From the IMG/VR virus record IMGVR_UViG_3300037842_000453, positions 1 to 33,342 of that record: DNA of 33,342 nucleotides. The stretch is one strand, 5' to 3'. The notes beneath the pieces are model-generated. The model did no database searches. It saw only the letters and a list, made by a program, of their open reading frames with translations, and was not told where the DNA came from. Position numbers and translations under genes: made by a program. Below are positions 1 through 8,109 of the stretch, one piece after another. Origin of the DNA: a virus. The number at the start of each line of letters is the position of its first letter. Within the stretch, counting starts at the first letter, position 1.

Positions 1-998
1 TCACCAGTAATTCCCAACGCTGGCACGTAAGCCACTACCATTCCGTCATGCAACCCCGGCGAACTACTCTCAGCCGCCGAACGTGCAAAGCCACTTTTGT
101 AACTGGGCCTAACAGGCGACGGAGTTAATGAGCGTGTCCAACCAACGGATGTTGTTGCTGCTGCTTCCTCTGCAACGGGTGAATAGGTCGGGGTGAATCG
201 GCGTTGCCGGAATGGCGCGAGAGGGTCACGGTAGAGCTGGCGGATTTCGGACGGCTGCAATGGCCTGTCCCAGACCATAGCGTTGGCAGTTGCACCATCG
301 AGTGTAAACCGTGTTGACAACGGCTCAGACCCTCCAAGAGTGATTAAGCCAGACCCATTTTTAGACGGAGACGGAGCAGAGTAGTTCTCGCCAACTTCCA
401 CTCCATTGACATACAACCGCTGATCCGATGACGAATCTAACTGATCATGAACCCCGACAACATGAATCCATTTTCCCAGATGCTTCGCGGAAAAACCTGC
501 CTCATTGCAGGATTCAGTCGCAGGCTGCGTAGTGCTGATATTCCAATACAGATTGTCAGAATCAATTATTAACGCCCATGCCGAATACCAAACGCCACCA
601 ACAGTCTTTGCGAAAATTGTGGCTTCTGCGTTGCTGGTCCCGTGCAATGCGTCAACACGAACCCACACTGACGCCGTAAACCCCGAGACCGTAACCAGGT
701 TATCTAATGTAGGGCTAGTGATAGCGACATACTCAGACGCATCTTCACTGTTAATTACCCACCCCTGGTCCCCGGAGACGGTCCAATCCGTTGCAGGGTC
801 CATATTGGTGAATACACCGTCTTCCCCTGGGTGAACCACGTTGTGAAGCGTATCCCCTGTGGGACCAAGTGAACTACACCATGCACCCAAAAGTGAGTCC
901 CACAATCCCGGCGAACTACTCTCCGCAGCCGAACGTGCAAACCCGCTTTTATATGACGGGCGCACGTTCGATGCGGTCGGTAACAGCAGTCCCGGCAT
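1..998 (-). CDS. LamG/concanavalin-like adhesin, partial at left edge
   Basis: The frame opens with an ATG inside a TAATG overlap with the stop of the upstream structural gene and stays open for 332 codons to the window edge, so the C-terminus is not seen. Residues ~36-270 look like a LamG/concanavalin A-type jelly-roll: hydrophobic strands, WIHVVGVHDQ, then RLYVNGVEVGE, ending with a WDRPLQPSEIRQLY segment and APFRQRRFTPT. A second module seems to start near residue 300, where the linker YKSGFARSAAESSSPGL from the N-terminus recurs. In phages such domains usually sit on tail fibres or capsid decorations and bind glycans; that role is inferred from the fold and from the position at the end of the tail operon. 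The same APFRQRRFTPT signature occurs in the gene fragment at the right edge. Confidence 0.8.
   Translation of the reverse strand, partial: MPGLLLPTASNVRPSYKSGFARSAAESSSPGLWDSLLGAWCSSLGPTGDTLHNVVHPGEDGVFTNMDPATDWTVSGDQGWVINSEDASEYVAITSPTLDNLVTVSGFTASVWVRVDALHGTSNAEATIFAKTVGGVWYSAWALIIDSDNLYWNISTTQPATESCNEAGFSAKHLGKWIHVVGVHDQLDSSSDQRLYVNGVEVGENYSAPSPSKNGSGLITLGGSEPLSTRFTLDGATANAMVWDRPLQPSEIRQLYRDPLAPFRQRRFTPTYSPVAEEAAATTSVGWTRSLTPSPVRPSYKSGFARSAAESSSPGLHDGMVVAYVPALGITG
51..107 (-). repeat. diverged repeat of LamG linker, copy 2
   Basis: This ~57-bp segment aligns without gaps to positions 903-959. It encodes the same YKSGFARSAAESSSPGL linker, so the LamG protein is built from repeated linker-plus-domain modules. 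Confidence 0.75.
903..959 (-). repeat. diverged repeat of LamG linker, copy 1
   Basis: This is the partner of the repeat at 51-107, near the N-terminus of the LamG gene. Similar repeats could explain an assembly break in this gene. Confidence 0.75.
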
Positions 999-1573
999 TA
1001 CGCTGCGGCCTGAACGTCAGGAATGATCGGTGTCAACGTGAAGTGGATGTTGTCGGCAGTTGTATCGACCATCGCCACGCCGGAGTTATTGTCGATCACC
1101 AGCGACCCGTACAAATGCGGCAGTACAACTGTCCCCACGTTTGAACTGATATTGATCACGTTCGCAACACAGACCAATGAACCAATGAAGAGCAACTGAT
1201 CCAGACCGGCTGCCGTATAAGCGAGATCCGTGCCACTGCACCCCCCACTGTTACCAGTGCCCGCCGTCGCTGACGGTGAAGCATTCCAGTAGAAATCGTA
1301 TGTGCCCCCAGCGGTTGGCGTTGCTGCACCTTCCATGCACGCACCGAACACCCACTCAATCGGCCAGGCCGTCCCAGTGTCTGCCAGCGTTGCCGTCTTG
1401 GCACTTTGCCACATCGCCGCATTTGCCAAGACTGACAGGTTCATCTGAACGTCTGTCGGCGAACCTATAATCAGAGAATGAGCAGCAGTTGCAGGGGCTG
1501 CCCCGAAGTCAGTTGCATGGTCGGCAAACAGAAGTTGCGTTCCATATTTTTGGAGTACTTTATTGGTAGTCAT
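998..1573 (-). CDS. phage structural protein, unknown function
   Basis: 191 residues starting MTTNKVLQKYGTQ at an ATG. Its stop overlaps the start of the LamG gene (TAATG), which suggests translational coupling. The composition is rich in Ala, Thr, Gly and Asn with short beta-like stretches, typical of virion proteins of tail tips or baseplates. I see no signal peptide or catalytic motif. Its place between tail-tip genes and the LamG gene supports a structural role, perhaps a fibre-anchoring or decoration protein, but no family can be named from the sequence alone. Confidence 0.7.
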   Translation of the reverse strand: MTTNKVLQKYGTQLLFADHATDFGAAPATAAHSLIIGSPTDVQMNLSVLANAAMWQSAKTATLADTGTAWPIEWVFGACMEGAATPTAGGTYDFYWNASPSATAGTGNSGGCSGTDLAYTAAGLDQLLFIGSLVCVANVINISSNVGTVVLPHLYGSLVIDNNSGVAMVDTTADNIHFTLTPIIPDVQAAA

Positions 1574-1575
1574 AG

Positions 1576-2037
1576 TTATGCCCTTGCCTGTTCAACGTGT
1601 CCGGCGTGAATGAACGAAAGGTTATTGAATTCAGCGTACGAAATAGTTTCCGTGGCCAATTCGTACAGGCTGGTGCTGTCTGCTGCCGACAGCACCCCAC
1701 CAGACACAAGGGCGTCAACCATTGCCGCCCGATCTGGGAGATTCAAATCCAGTACTGTGTTTTCCCGCTGGATCATTATGTCTGCTGCGGTAGCGATTGC
1801 CTGCACCGATTCACTAGCGTGGCTCGCTGCTCCTTCCTTTATTTTTAGTATCCTCGGGCGGTCTCCCGCTGACGATCCCGCTGACCAAGCCAGCAATCCC
1901 GTGCTCAATAGCGGAACCAGTCTATCTACGTTCTCGGCGTTCATCTGATCCGACGCAATTTGCGAATCGGCGTCGAACGGCAAGCCTGTTGTGGGGTGCG
2001 TCCCCTCTAGGAGGATCTTGAGACTACTGATGTTCAT
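1576..2037 (-). CDS. phage structural/assembly protein (THPxTG...FDAD type)
   Basis: 153 residues, starting MNISSLKILLEG; the ATG lies inside the end of the upstream gene (14-bp overlap) and the stop is 2 bp from the next start. The N-terminus GTHPTTGLPFDADSQIASDQMN resembles, in my recollection, a tail-region protein class in environmental phages that opens with a G-HP-TG-(F/Y)-D-AD pattern and ends with an AGHVE-AR-like tail (here AGHVEQARA). The function of that class is unknown to me. The rest is mostly helical. Its place in the late operon supports a virion or assembly role. Confidence 0.65.
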   Translation of the reverse strand: MNISSLKILLEGTHPTTGLPFDADSQIASDQMNAENVDRLVPLLSTGLLAWSAGSSAGDRPRILKIKEGAASHASESVQAIATAADIMIQRENTVLDLNLPDRAAMVDALVSGGVLSAADSTSLYELATETISYAEFNNLSFIHAGHVEQARA

Positions 2038-2386
2038 TGGTTAGTCCAGAAAAAGGAATGATTCGATTGAGTCTAGCACGTCGCTTCCCGCACCCACAGT
2101 TTCGTTTTTTCCTGATTCCCAGCACCCTCGCTGCTCGGTGGATGACATCACCCATACCCCGGATTCTGTGCTCGTCTTTACATGCCCGAGTAAATGCCTC
2201 CGTAATCTGATCTTCTGTCCATGCCCCGTCAGAAATGCGTATCAGCGTTTCAATAAGCTCCGTCTGTTTTTGCTCAATCTTCCATCGTGGTAGAAAATTT
2301 AGGCCGACGTAAAACGCACCACAGGAATCACATCTTAACTCCCGTGACAGAAAACTACCGATCTGATTCTCAATATCTCGTTTCAT
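2024..2386 (-). CDS. small zinc-ribbon-like late protein
   Basis: 120 residues, starting MKRDIENQIG at an ATG in a TAATG overlap with the upstream gene. It carries CDSCG near residue 19 and CGCG near residue 98, which could form a four-cysteine zinc site, and the C-terminal half is strongly basic (GIRKKRNCGCGKRRARLN). The spacing between the pairs is long (~78 residues), so either a distant zinc knuckle or two half sites are possible. The gene is embedded in the tail operon; it may be a structural accessory or nucleic-acid-contacting protein. I do not recognise a named family. Confidence 0.65.
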   Translation of the reverse strand: MKRDIENQIGSFLSRELRCDSCGAFYVGLNFLPRWKIEQKQTELIETLIRISDGAWTEDQITEAFTRACKDEHRIRGMGDVIHRAARVLGIRKKRNCGCGKRRARLNRIIPFSGLTNEHQ

Positions 2387-3069
2387 TATGCGTCCGGATC
2401 AATGCAGTCTGGGAACCCAACTTCGTCGCATGGGTCGCCTGTTAAGCAAATCTCAACGGAAGAAAACTCTAATCCCTCTTCCGTGTCTTCGAGAGTTAGT
2501 ATTTCCAGCCAACAATCATTCCATTCCACTGGGTCCGTATCCGTCACATTAAAATCAAACTCATGTGTAATCCAACCCGCTGACGAGCAGACTGCTGTGC
2601 CTGCCTGAGTAAATGTAATTGTTCCTTGATCCGTCATTTCTGTAGCACCAGACAACGGAATTTCCGGATTGAATGTCCACACTTGAAATAAGGCATCCTG
2701 ATCCGGACTGCCAGCAGAGTTGCTTACAGCCTTTCCTCTCACCCGGAGTTTCGCTCCTGTTACCAAAGAAAACGCATAATGTTCAAAGTCCAACGAGCTG
2801 GTTTGCCAGCAACCTATTCGGACCCCGTATCGTGATGGCCGTCCCCTGCTATCCGGTGCATGTTGAATATATGTCACCTCGTCATCTGAAGTGTCTGGTG
2901 GGTCATTTATCAAATACGGATAAGCCTGTAGATTGCTGCAGTTATCTTGGCCATTCCATCGGTTTGCGTCCCAGCTGCCCAACGAGGCAGGTGACGAGCT
3001 AAACCCCGGACGGATACAAAAGTCCACACACAAATCAGAATCCTGACAACAGCAGAACGGCCAAACCAT
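2386..3069 (-). CDS. cysteine-rich virion-associated protein
   Basis: I chose the ATG at 3069 because it overlaps the upstream stop as TAATG; the frame is open three codons further up. The 227-residue product begins MVWPFCCCQDSDLCVDFC and contains about 13 cysteines, many near the N-terminus and near the C-terminal end (ICLTGDPCDEVGFPDC). The middle resembles a beta-sandwich, with a passage about WITHEFDFNVTD that looks like a carbohydrate-binding-type or jelly-roll domain. The cysteines could form disulfides in the mature virion or bind metal. Neighbours are tail structural genes. The function is inferred only from context. Confidence 0.65.
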   Translation of the reverse strand: MVWPFCCCQDSDLCVDFCIRPGFSSSPASLGSWDANRWNGQDNCSNLQAYPYLINDPPDTSDDEVTYIQHAPDSRGRPSRYGVRIGCWQTSSLDFEHYAFSLVTGAKLRVRGKAVSNSAGSPDQDALFQVWTFNPEIPLSGATEMTDQGTITFTQAGTAVCSSAGWITHEFDFNVTDTDPVEWNDCWLEILTLEDTEEGLEFSSVEICLTGDPCDEVGFPDCIDPDA

Positions 3070-3686
3070 TATGTGCACCCCGTTGTCGCGATTTCGGTGT
3101 TATCACAATCAGCCGAATATATACCCCACTCGTTCCCGACATACTCGACGCGAACCAGCGTGCCTGCCTCGATAGCAATGAATTCAAATCGATGGACAAC
3201 ATCCACACAACGATTCGTGTGAACCAGAGTCCCCGCTGCATTCGCTTCCATGATATGGACCGTCCCGAGCGATGGCGACGACACAGCATTACTGGCAGCC
3301 GCCAGGTTCGTCAGCAGGACCCCTTGATGTCTTCCGCCGCCGCCCCCGTTCGGCACCCACTCGCCGTTGATCCGCGTGATGACCAACATTGCGTCTTCAT
3401 CGATTGATAGATCCTCCCAGCGGTTCGTGACTGTGTGCGTCACGCCTGACAGCTCTAAATCCCCGCTGGAGTTAAGGGACAACAGCTCGACTTCACCGGT
3501 TGTCGGATCTGTCAGCCGATTCGCTGCATTGTCTATGTCTTCGTTGGCGATGGCGTAGTGCATCGACCGACGGCGGTCATTGGTCGTGCCTGCCCCACCC
3601 CCCGCGCCCCGCTCTGCACGCAGCACTCGCTTGACGACCCTCACAATCTGGTCGTTAAATTCTCGTGTCGGTGTCACACCTGACAT
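3069..3686 (-). CDS. phage tail/structural protein, unknown function
   Basis: 205 residues starting MSGVTPTREFNDQIVRVVKRV. The N-terminal ~30 residues are a basic helix followed by a Gly-rich hinge (ERGAGGGAG); the remainder is rich in Asn, Thr and Val with beta-type alternation. It starts 2 bp after the stop of the gene at 3688 and shares a TAATG overlap with the next gene. An N-terminal helix plus a beta-rich body is common in tail-tip or fibre-attachment proteins; this is inference. No catalytic motif is visible. Confidence 0.65.
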   Translation of the reverse strand: MSGVTPTREFNDQIVRVVKRVLRAERGAGGGAGTTNDRRRSMHYAIANEDIDNAANRLTDPTTGEVELLSLNSSGDLELSGVTHTVTNRWEDLSIDEDAMLVITRINGEWVPNGGGGGRHQGVLLTNLAAASNAVSSPSLGTVHIMEANAAGTLVHTNRCVDVVHRFEFIAIEAGTLVRVEYVGNEWGIYSADCDNTEIATTGCT

Positions 3687-3687
3687 A

Positions 3688-4344
3688 TCAGCCCCGAATA
3701 TCGCACATCAATTTCAACGATGCAATTGTGGGTTCGACGATTGCGGTCGCGGCATCATTGCAGGCAATGGCAATCCGGAAATCCAGAACCGAGCCAGCGA
3801 TCAGCCCCGTTGGTGTTACGACGAAATCGTAATTCGCAAAGGTGACCGAGTTCATGCTGGTCGCGGCCGTCGTCACGAGATCAGCACTCAGGGTCAGATC
3901 CTCATCGGATTCGTACACCTCGAAATCAACAGTGCATGAAACATCAGCGATGGCGGTTTGTGTTGCGGCGGATACCCGAAAACTGACGCTCTGGCCATCG
4001 TCATATTCTGCCGGCAGCTGATACTCACCACGAGCGTATCGTGTCGTGGCGGCGGCTGCACCCAGATCGTTGGCGCTCAGGTGCGGTGGCTCAGTCCCAA
4101 AGGTTCCACTGACCAGCCCTAAGTCGTCCGCAGCACCAGCACTCGGCAACAAAGCATGCGAATCCCACACCCGCAGTGAGGTCAGCGGGATCGTGTAGAG
4201 TGCCAGGGCATCTTGCGCCAGTTTACTGCGGGCAATGGCCGCACTCGCTGACAGCCCAGCGTTTCCAATTGTTGCACCTGTCACCGACAGGTTAGACATT
4301 GTCACGGCACCCGTGAATCGCATGTCTTCGGATATCTGTCCCAT
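3688..4344 (-). CDS. phage structural protein, beta-rich
   Basis: 218 residues from MGQISEDMRFTGAV. The first ~45 residues carry a TGAVTMSNLSVTGATIGNAGL pattern of short beta repeats, then ALYTIPLTSLRVWD and a body that could be a carbohydrate-binding-type sandwich ending in a conserved-looking IASLKLMCDIRG. Such an N-terminal beta-helix stub plus C-terminal sandwich fits a trimeric fibre or tip protein. It lies 11 bp downstream of the 281-residue tail protein. The role is inferred from position. Confidence 0.65.
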   Translation of the reverse strand: MGQISEDMRFTGAVTMSNLSVTGATIGNAGLSASAAIARSKLAQDALALYTIPLTSLRVWDSHALLPSAGAADDLGLVSGTFGTEPPHLSANDLGAAAATTRYARGEYQLPAEYDDGQSVSFRVSAATQTAIADVSCTVDFEVYESDEDLTLSADLVTTAATSMNSVTFANYDFVVTPTGLIAGSVLDFRIAIACNDAATAIVEPTIASLKLMCDIRG

Positions 4345-4355
4345 CGTCTCATTCC

Positions 4356-5201
4356 TTATGTGATGCCCGGCAATGCCGTGAAATCGAGTTTGTCGTACAG
4401 GTCGAATTCCAGGAACGTGATATCGCCTGGCGTGGCTGTTGTGATGGCCACACCTGATCCATTCAGCGGCACTGGCTTTGTGACCTCTTCGAGATCGCTT
4501 TCGTTTAAAATGTGCCGTTTCTTGCCGAGTAGGATTTCCCGCAGTCCCTGATCCAGTGGCTCAAGCTTCCAGCCTATTTTCCGGAGGTGGATTTCCTGCG
4601 TCAATGAATAGAATGTCGTGTTGCCACGCTTCTGGCGGCTGCTGACATCCATTCGCTGATGCTTCGCAACCCCTGCACCCACTACCAGACCACCGATTGT
4701 GATGGACGCCGAATTGGTCGCGTTCTGATAACTCAAGATGGCAGGTGGAATTGTGGCGTGATTCGACTGGATCCGGGCGATCAGGTCAGCTACATCACGA
4801 GTCGCGGTAGGGTCAAAAGGATCGCCCGCTGAATTGACGATACCGTTTCCGTTCAGATCTGTTTCGACTGCTTCCTGATATATCTCGCCAGTGAACGAGG
4901 TCAAGATTTCATCGGACTCAGGATCAGTCGGGTCGAATTTCCGTTCGTTGGTGTAGTCGGCTGAGACTTCCCACCCCGCGTAAGGATTAGGATTCGTTAC
5001 CGACAACGTACGGCAGAACGCGGACGAATCCTGTGGATGGACCGACCCAATCACCGGGAGGCTGGCGTGGCTCCCAACGGTGTATGCCTTATCCGATGGA
5101 CTGGAGGCATTGAGGACAAAAGTACGAGTGTAGATGCGTTTGCCTTCAGTGTTCGTGGCTTTCTCGCCGCCGGGCTTCTCACCGAGGTATGTCACCGTCA
5201 T
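4356..5201 (-). CDS. tail-associated structural protein following the tape measure gene
   Basis: 281 residues from MTVTYLGEKPGGEKATN; the ATG overlaps the tape measure stop as TAATG. In siphoviruses the gene after the tape measure usually encodes a distal tail or tail-tip component, and this is a reasonable guess here. The protein is beta-rich with several Asp/Asn-rich loops, one of them (ETDLNGNGIVNSAGDPFDP) resembling a calcium-binding EF-like loop (D-N-N-I). It ends with a hydrophobic LEFDLYDKLDF strand. No protease or hydrolase motif is visible. Confidence 0.65.
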   Translation of the reverse strand: MTVTYLGEKPGGEKATNTEGKRIYTRTFVLNASSPSDKAYTVGSHASLPVIGSVHPQDSSAFCRTLSVTNPNPYAGWEVSADYTNERKFDPTDPESDEILTSFTGEIYQEAVETDLNGNGIVNSAGDPFDPTATRDVADLIARIQSNHATIPPAILSYQNATNSASITIGGLVVGAGVAKHQRMDVSSRQKRGNTTFYSLTQEIHLRKIGWKLEPLDQGLREILLGKKRHILNESDLEEVTKPVPLNGSGVAITTATPGDITFLEFDLYDKLDFTALPGIT

Positions 5202-6238
5202 TACACGCCCCCCTGAAGGGAGATGAACAGGCCAGGGTTATTCTTTTGCTGATCTCGAATTTCCTTCAGTATGGCGTTCGCTTCTTTCTCTTCCGCTTTG
5301 TTGTCCTTTGGAATACTGAAATCAGTACCTGCCGGGAATCGCATGTTTTTCTTGGCACGCTGTTCCGCTAATTCAAAGGACTTTGCTTTCAATGCGATTG
5401 AGGCAGCTCCAAATACCGCACCAGCTTGAGGCATAATGGCATTCAGAGCCCCCTGTAAGCCACCTCCCAGCTTGTCAATCACAGAATCGGCCGTCACCTG
5501 TAGCGATTCCAATGCACTGACCACAATTTCGATAGCTGGAGCGATCTTCACAGTGAACACCGACGCCAGAGCACCGATTCTTGTGGTTAGCCTGGTAATT
5601 GAATCATTCGCGTCTTCGACTGCACGCAGTTCGTCCGCCGAGAATGCGAGTCCTAAGTCAGCAGCCTCATCCGTGAACTTCTGCAGTCCTTCGGATCCTT
5701 TATTGAAGATATTGACTAACTTTGCACCGCTTTCCCCGAACACCTTAACTGCTGTGGCAGTTTGTTCTGATTGCGTCCCGAGTCCCTGTATGGAGTCTGC
5801 AATTACGCCTAATTTTTCTTCAGGATTTAGTTTATTGAACTCCTCTAAAGGTATCCCCATATCTTCCAAAACCGGAATCAACGCACCTCCCGCAGACATG
5901 GCGTCACCACTCCGAATGGTGAAATCCTTCAAAGCGTCATTGACTGCCTCTGTATCTTCTCCCGCAAATTTTGCGGCCAATCCTAAAGCCGTTATCGTAT
6001 CCACGCCGAACCCTGTTTTGCCGGCTGTCTTTGCAATGCTGTCCAGTTCTTTCATCTTGATTACTACAGCACCTACGGCACCGCTGACCGCTGCCATCGC
6101 GGCCACTGCACCGACTTTGACAGACTTTTCAACCACACTCCCGAAGGTGGTGACCTGTTTCGTGGCCCCCTGCATCCCCTTCGTGAAGTTTTTGCTGTTG
6201 GTCGATAGATTCACGACCAGATCACCGACCGTTGCCAT
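5201..6238 (-). CDS. tail tape measure protein
   Basis: 345 residues. I chose the ATG at 6238 (TGATG overlap with the chaperone stop); a GTG one codon upstream is also possible. Beginning at MATVGDLVVNLSTNSKNF, the protein shows the usual opening of tape measure proteins, a hydrophobic Ala/Gly/Val-rich helix at ~35-60, long amphipathic helices (DALKDFTIRSGDAM, GESGAKLVNIFNKG) and a charged C-terminal helix. It directly follows the G/GT chaperone pair, the canonical place. The length is short; with ~1.5 angstrom per residue it would suggest a tail near 50 nm. That estimate is inference. Confidence 0.85.
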   Translation of the reverse strand: MATVGDLVVNLSTNSKNFTKGMQGATKQVTTFGSVVEKSVKVGAVAAMAAVSGAVGAVVIKMKELDSIAKTAGKTGFGVDTITALGLAAKFAGEDTEAVNDALKDFTIRSGDAMSAGGALIPVLEDMGIPLEEFNKLNPEEKLGVIADSIQGLGTQSEQTATAVKVFGESGAKLVNIFNKGSEGLQKFTDEAADLGLAFSADELRAVEDANDSITRLTTRIGALASVFTVKIAPAIEIVVSALESLQVTADSVIDKLGGGLQGALNAIMPQAGAVFGAASIALKAKSFELAEQRAKKNMRFPAGTDFSIPKDNKAEEKEANAILKEIRDQQKNNPGLFISLQGGV

Positions 6239-6495
6239 CACGCCCCCCGATCATAACTGGGGACGTGATATTGTGACTCGGGATCAACCCAAGGCATGCA
6301 GACTTCCGTTGCCGTGCTGCTTCCAAAACTCAGTTTGAATCGGTCGGCTAACATGTAAGCAATCAACCCAAGCATTCGCTCTGTATGTTTGAAAGGATAA
6401 ACCTGATCGAGTGCTTCAACTTCGCACCACTGCTCATGCGTCAACGTGTCGGCGAACTGCTCTGATTGCACCTCGCCACACATATGTGCGAGCAT
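6238..6495 (-). CDS. tail assembly chaperone, T part (GT-type extension)
   Basis: 85 residues if started at the ATG at 6495, which overlaps the upstream stop as TGATG. More likely it is also made as a -1 frameshift extension of the upstream chaperone: the frame is open back past the slippery site at 6528-6534. The content (LTHEQWCEVEALDQVYPFKH, then MLGLIAYMLADRF) is helical, as in lambda T-type domains that bind the tape measure protein. It lies directly before the tape measure gene, as expected. Confidence 0.75.
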   Translation of the reverse strand: MLAHMCGEVQSEQFADTLTHEQWCEVEALDQVYPFKHTERMLGLIAYMLADRFKLSFGSSTATEVCMPWVDPESQYHVPSYDRGA

Positions 6496-6884
6496 CAACT
6501 GGAGCTGCTTTCTTGCGTCGCTTCGGAGTTTTTTGCTGTCCTCTCAACGTCCGTGTTACTCATTCCGCACAACCTTTGAACAACATCAATCAGCGGTTCC
6601 AGGACATCACTTCTCTGCTGGCCCAACTTTTCAACATCATCCAGACTGAACATCCGTGTACCGTCTTCTGTTACCACACATTGCACCAGCAACCGCTCCC
6701 TCACCTGCTGTGCTTTAATCTTGCCAGCCTGCTCATTCTTGCCCCGCAGGTTGTTTTCAAATCGTGTCCGTTCGCTGACCGTCATGCCCTTGACCCACAC
6801 CGACCCGCCCAACTGCGGAATCTTAACTTCCTCCAGTTCCATCGGGACGGGTGTCAACAGCTGTTCTTTCGTCAACGCGGTCAT
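6495..6884 (-). CDS. tail assembly chaperone, G-like
   Basis: 129 residues. The ATG at 6884 is chosen for its ATGA overlap with the upstream gene. The opening MTALTKEQLLTPVPMELEEV and the pattern WVKGMTVSERTRFENNL are typical of phage tail assembly chaperones (the G-type N-terminal domain), where a 'v-v-gm-s--er--fe' motif recurs. The 3' end carries an in-frame A AAA AAC heptamer, allowing a -1 shift into the downstream frame to give a GT-like fusion. These chaperones coat the tape measure protein and recruit the tail tube subunits, and are not kept in the virion. Confidence 0.8.
   Translation of the reverse strand: MTALTKEQLLTPVPMELEEVKIPQLGGSVWVKGMTVSERTRFENNLRGKNEQAGKIKAQQVRERLLVQCVVTEDGTRMFSLDDVEKLGQQRSDVLEPLIDVVQRLCGMSNTDVERTAKNSEATQESSSS
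6528..6534 (-). promoter_or_regulatory. programmed -1 frameshift site A AAA AAC
   Basis: Read on the minus strand, the G-like gene has codons GCA AAA AAC. The heptamer A AAA AAC is in the correct phase (X XXY YYZ) for a tandem -1 slip, one of the most efficient bacterial slippery sequences. After the slip the frame has no stop before the downstream chaperone ORF and runs to its stop at 6238. G/GT frameshifting is an established feature of long-tailed phages. Confidence 0.85.
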
Positions 6885-7186
6885 TCGTTTTCTTCCCTGG
6901 CTTCCCACTGACTCACACGTAAATCGTCCCGGAACTCTTCATGCTCCTGCATGATTCGCTCGTGCGTCTCACGCATCAACTTGCCCGACTTCACTCCACG
7001 GCGTTCCAGCTCCTGGACACACTCTTCGTCTGCTGGTTCTGCATAACCACCCACCACCAACTGCCATGCCTGCAAACCCTCGAAGACGGTTCCAACCGCG
7101 TAGAACCGCCGGCCGTTTTCCTCGACCGTCAGTTCTTCGGGTGCCGATGGCCCCGCTTGTGCGACGTGAGTGAACTTAACTTTCAT
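6881..7186 (-). CDS. small tail-module protein, unknown function
   Basis: 101 residues from MKVKFTHVAQAGPSAPEEL; the ATG overlaps the major tail protein stop as TAATG. The N-terminal half is beta-rich (TVEENGRRFYAVGTVFEG), and the C-terminal half is a highly charged helix (VQELERRGVKSGKLM, QEHEEFRDDL). It sits between the major tail protein and the chaperone genes, where lambda-like phages often carry a small assembly protein. I cannot assign a family. Confidence 0.6.
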   Translation of the reverse strand: MKVKFTHVAQAGPSAPEELTVEENGRRFYAVGTVFEGLQAWQLVVGGYAEPADEECVQELERRGVKSGKLMRETHERIMQEHEEFRDDLRVSQWEAREENE

Positions 7187-7596
7187 TATGCGTACGTTGA
7201 TAATCCGGTTTGCTTGAGTGTGCTTGAGAATCGCAACCCGTCATCCATTCCGGCCGTGACGTCCCACGATGCCCCCGCAATCTCAAAGGTCTCTGTTGTT
7301 GTCGCTGCGTCGGCGTAGACGATTGCACAACCTGTCTGCACAGGTGTCGTCAACAGATCCCGAATCACCGTGTGATTTGCCAGCACTGGATCGTAGAAAC
7401 CGGAGATGCTTTTAGATCCAGGTTCACTGTATCCGTTGGGGTTGTAGGTTCTTCCCACAGCTCCATCGAGCGTTGTTGAATCCCATGTCAGCACCTCAGC
7501 CCCTGAAGATGACACTTCAGTCAGTGCTCCGACCGCGGTCAAAACTGTGCTGATTTCGATCTGGAAGACGGTTCCCTTACTATTTACGAGTGCCAT
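7186..7596 (-). CDS. major tail protein
   Basis: 136 residues from MALVNSKGTVFQIEI. The sequence has the features of tail tube proteins: a short N-terminal 'G-t-f-i' strand, TAVGALTEVSSSGAEV, the phrase SISGFYDPVLANHTVIRDLL and ETFEIAGASWDVTAGMDDG, then LRFSSTLKQTG, matching the usual 'i-v-g-y-----d---f--tlk-tG' ending of major tail proteins. The position, after the neck genes and before the chaperones, agrees. These subunits stack as hexamers to form the tail tube. Confidence 0.8.
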   Translation of the reverse strand: MALVNSKGTVFQIEISTVLTAVGALTEVSSSGAEVLTWDSTTLDGAVGRTYNPNGYSEPGSKSISGFYDPVLANHTVIRDLLTTPVQTGCAIVYADAATTTETFEIAGASWDVTAGMDDGLRFSSTLKQTGLSTYA

Positions 7597-7608
7597 CTGT
7601 ATTTCCTT

Positions 7609-8109
7609 TTAATTGGATCGAGTCAGTTTATTTCTACGTGTGGCGATTTTCTTAACTTCTTTGAGCAACTCTTCACGAGCCTTTGTTGTCACTCGTTGCA
7701 TCGTTGTTGCTGACGACTTTTGAAAAGCGACCGCAACCGCCCTGTTCTTTGGCATGCTGCCGCGTCCTGCTCCACTTGCCGTTTGTCGCCCGGAGGTTCC
7801 CATCAAATACCAGTGTACGTTTTGCTTTGCTATCCCGACGCCGCCTCGCGTCCCGCCTTTACCCTTGTTTCTTTTCCCGACAGCACCACCGACAACAGCT
7901 CGATAACCATGATTGCGTTTCTTCTTTTTGAATCTTGACCCAATTGCCCGCTTCACTGACCGCGGAGTAACCTCATCTTTGATCGCTTCCCTCAACACTC
8001 CTAAACCAGCTCGGATGCTGCGTGTCATCACCCGAGCCGCAACCTTTGTTCCAATATCATTCAAAGCCTTATCAAGAGCCTTGTCTCCGGTGATGAACGT
8101 CCGCGTCAC
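7609..8109 (-). CDS. HK97 gp10-like neck/tail component
   Basis: 166 residues, with an ATGA overlap at the start (upstream stop 8106). It is very basic, with an N-terminal helix DKALNDIGTKVAARVMTRSI, then VTPRSVKRAIGSRFKKKKR, a central YRAVVGG segment, and VHWYLMGTSGRQTASG followed by a C-terminal helix. This arrangement (helix, 'g--h-----e-Gt', helix) is that of HK97 gp10-type proteins, which close the tail at its head end. The position before the major tail protein fits. Confidence 0.75.
   Translation of the reverse strand: MTRTFITGDKALDKALNDIGTKVAARVMTRSIRAGLGVLREAIKDEVTPRSVKRAIGSRFKKKKRNHGYRAVVGGAVGKRNKGKGGTRGGVGIAKQNVHWYLMGTSGRQTASGAGRGSMPKNRAVAVAFQKSSATTMQRVTTKAREELLKEVKKIATRRNKLTRSN

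Noticed and set aside
5436-6338. 300-codon plus-strand ORF
   Set aside because: It is antisense to the tape measure gene, has no RBS or recognisable motifs, and is explained by the base pattern of the opposite coding strand.
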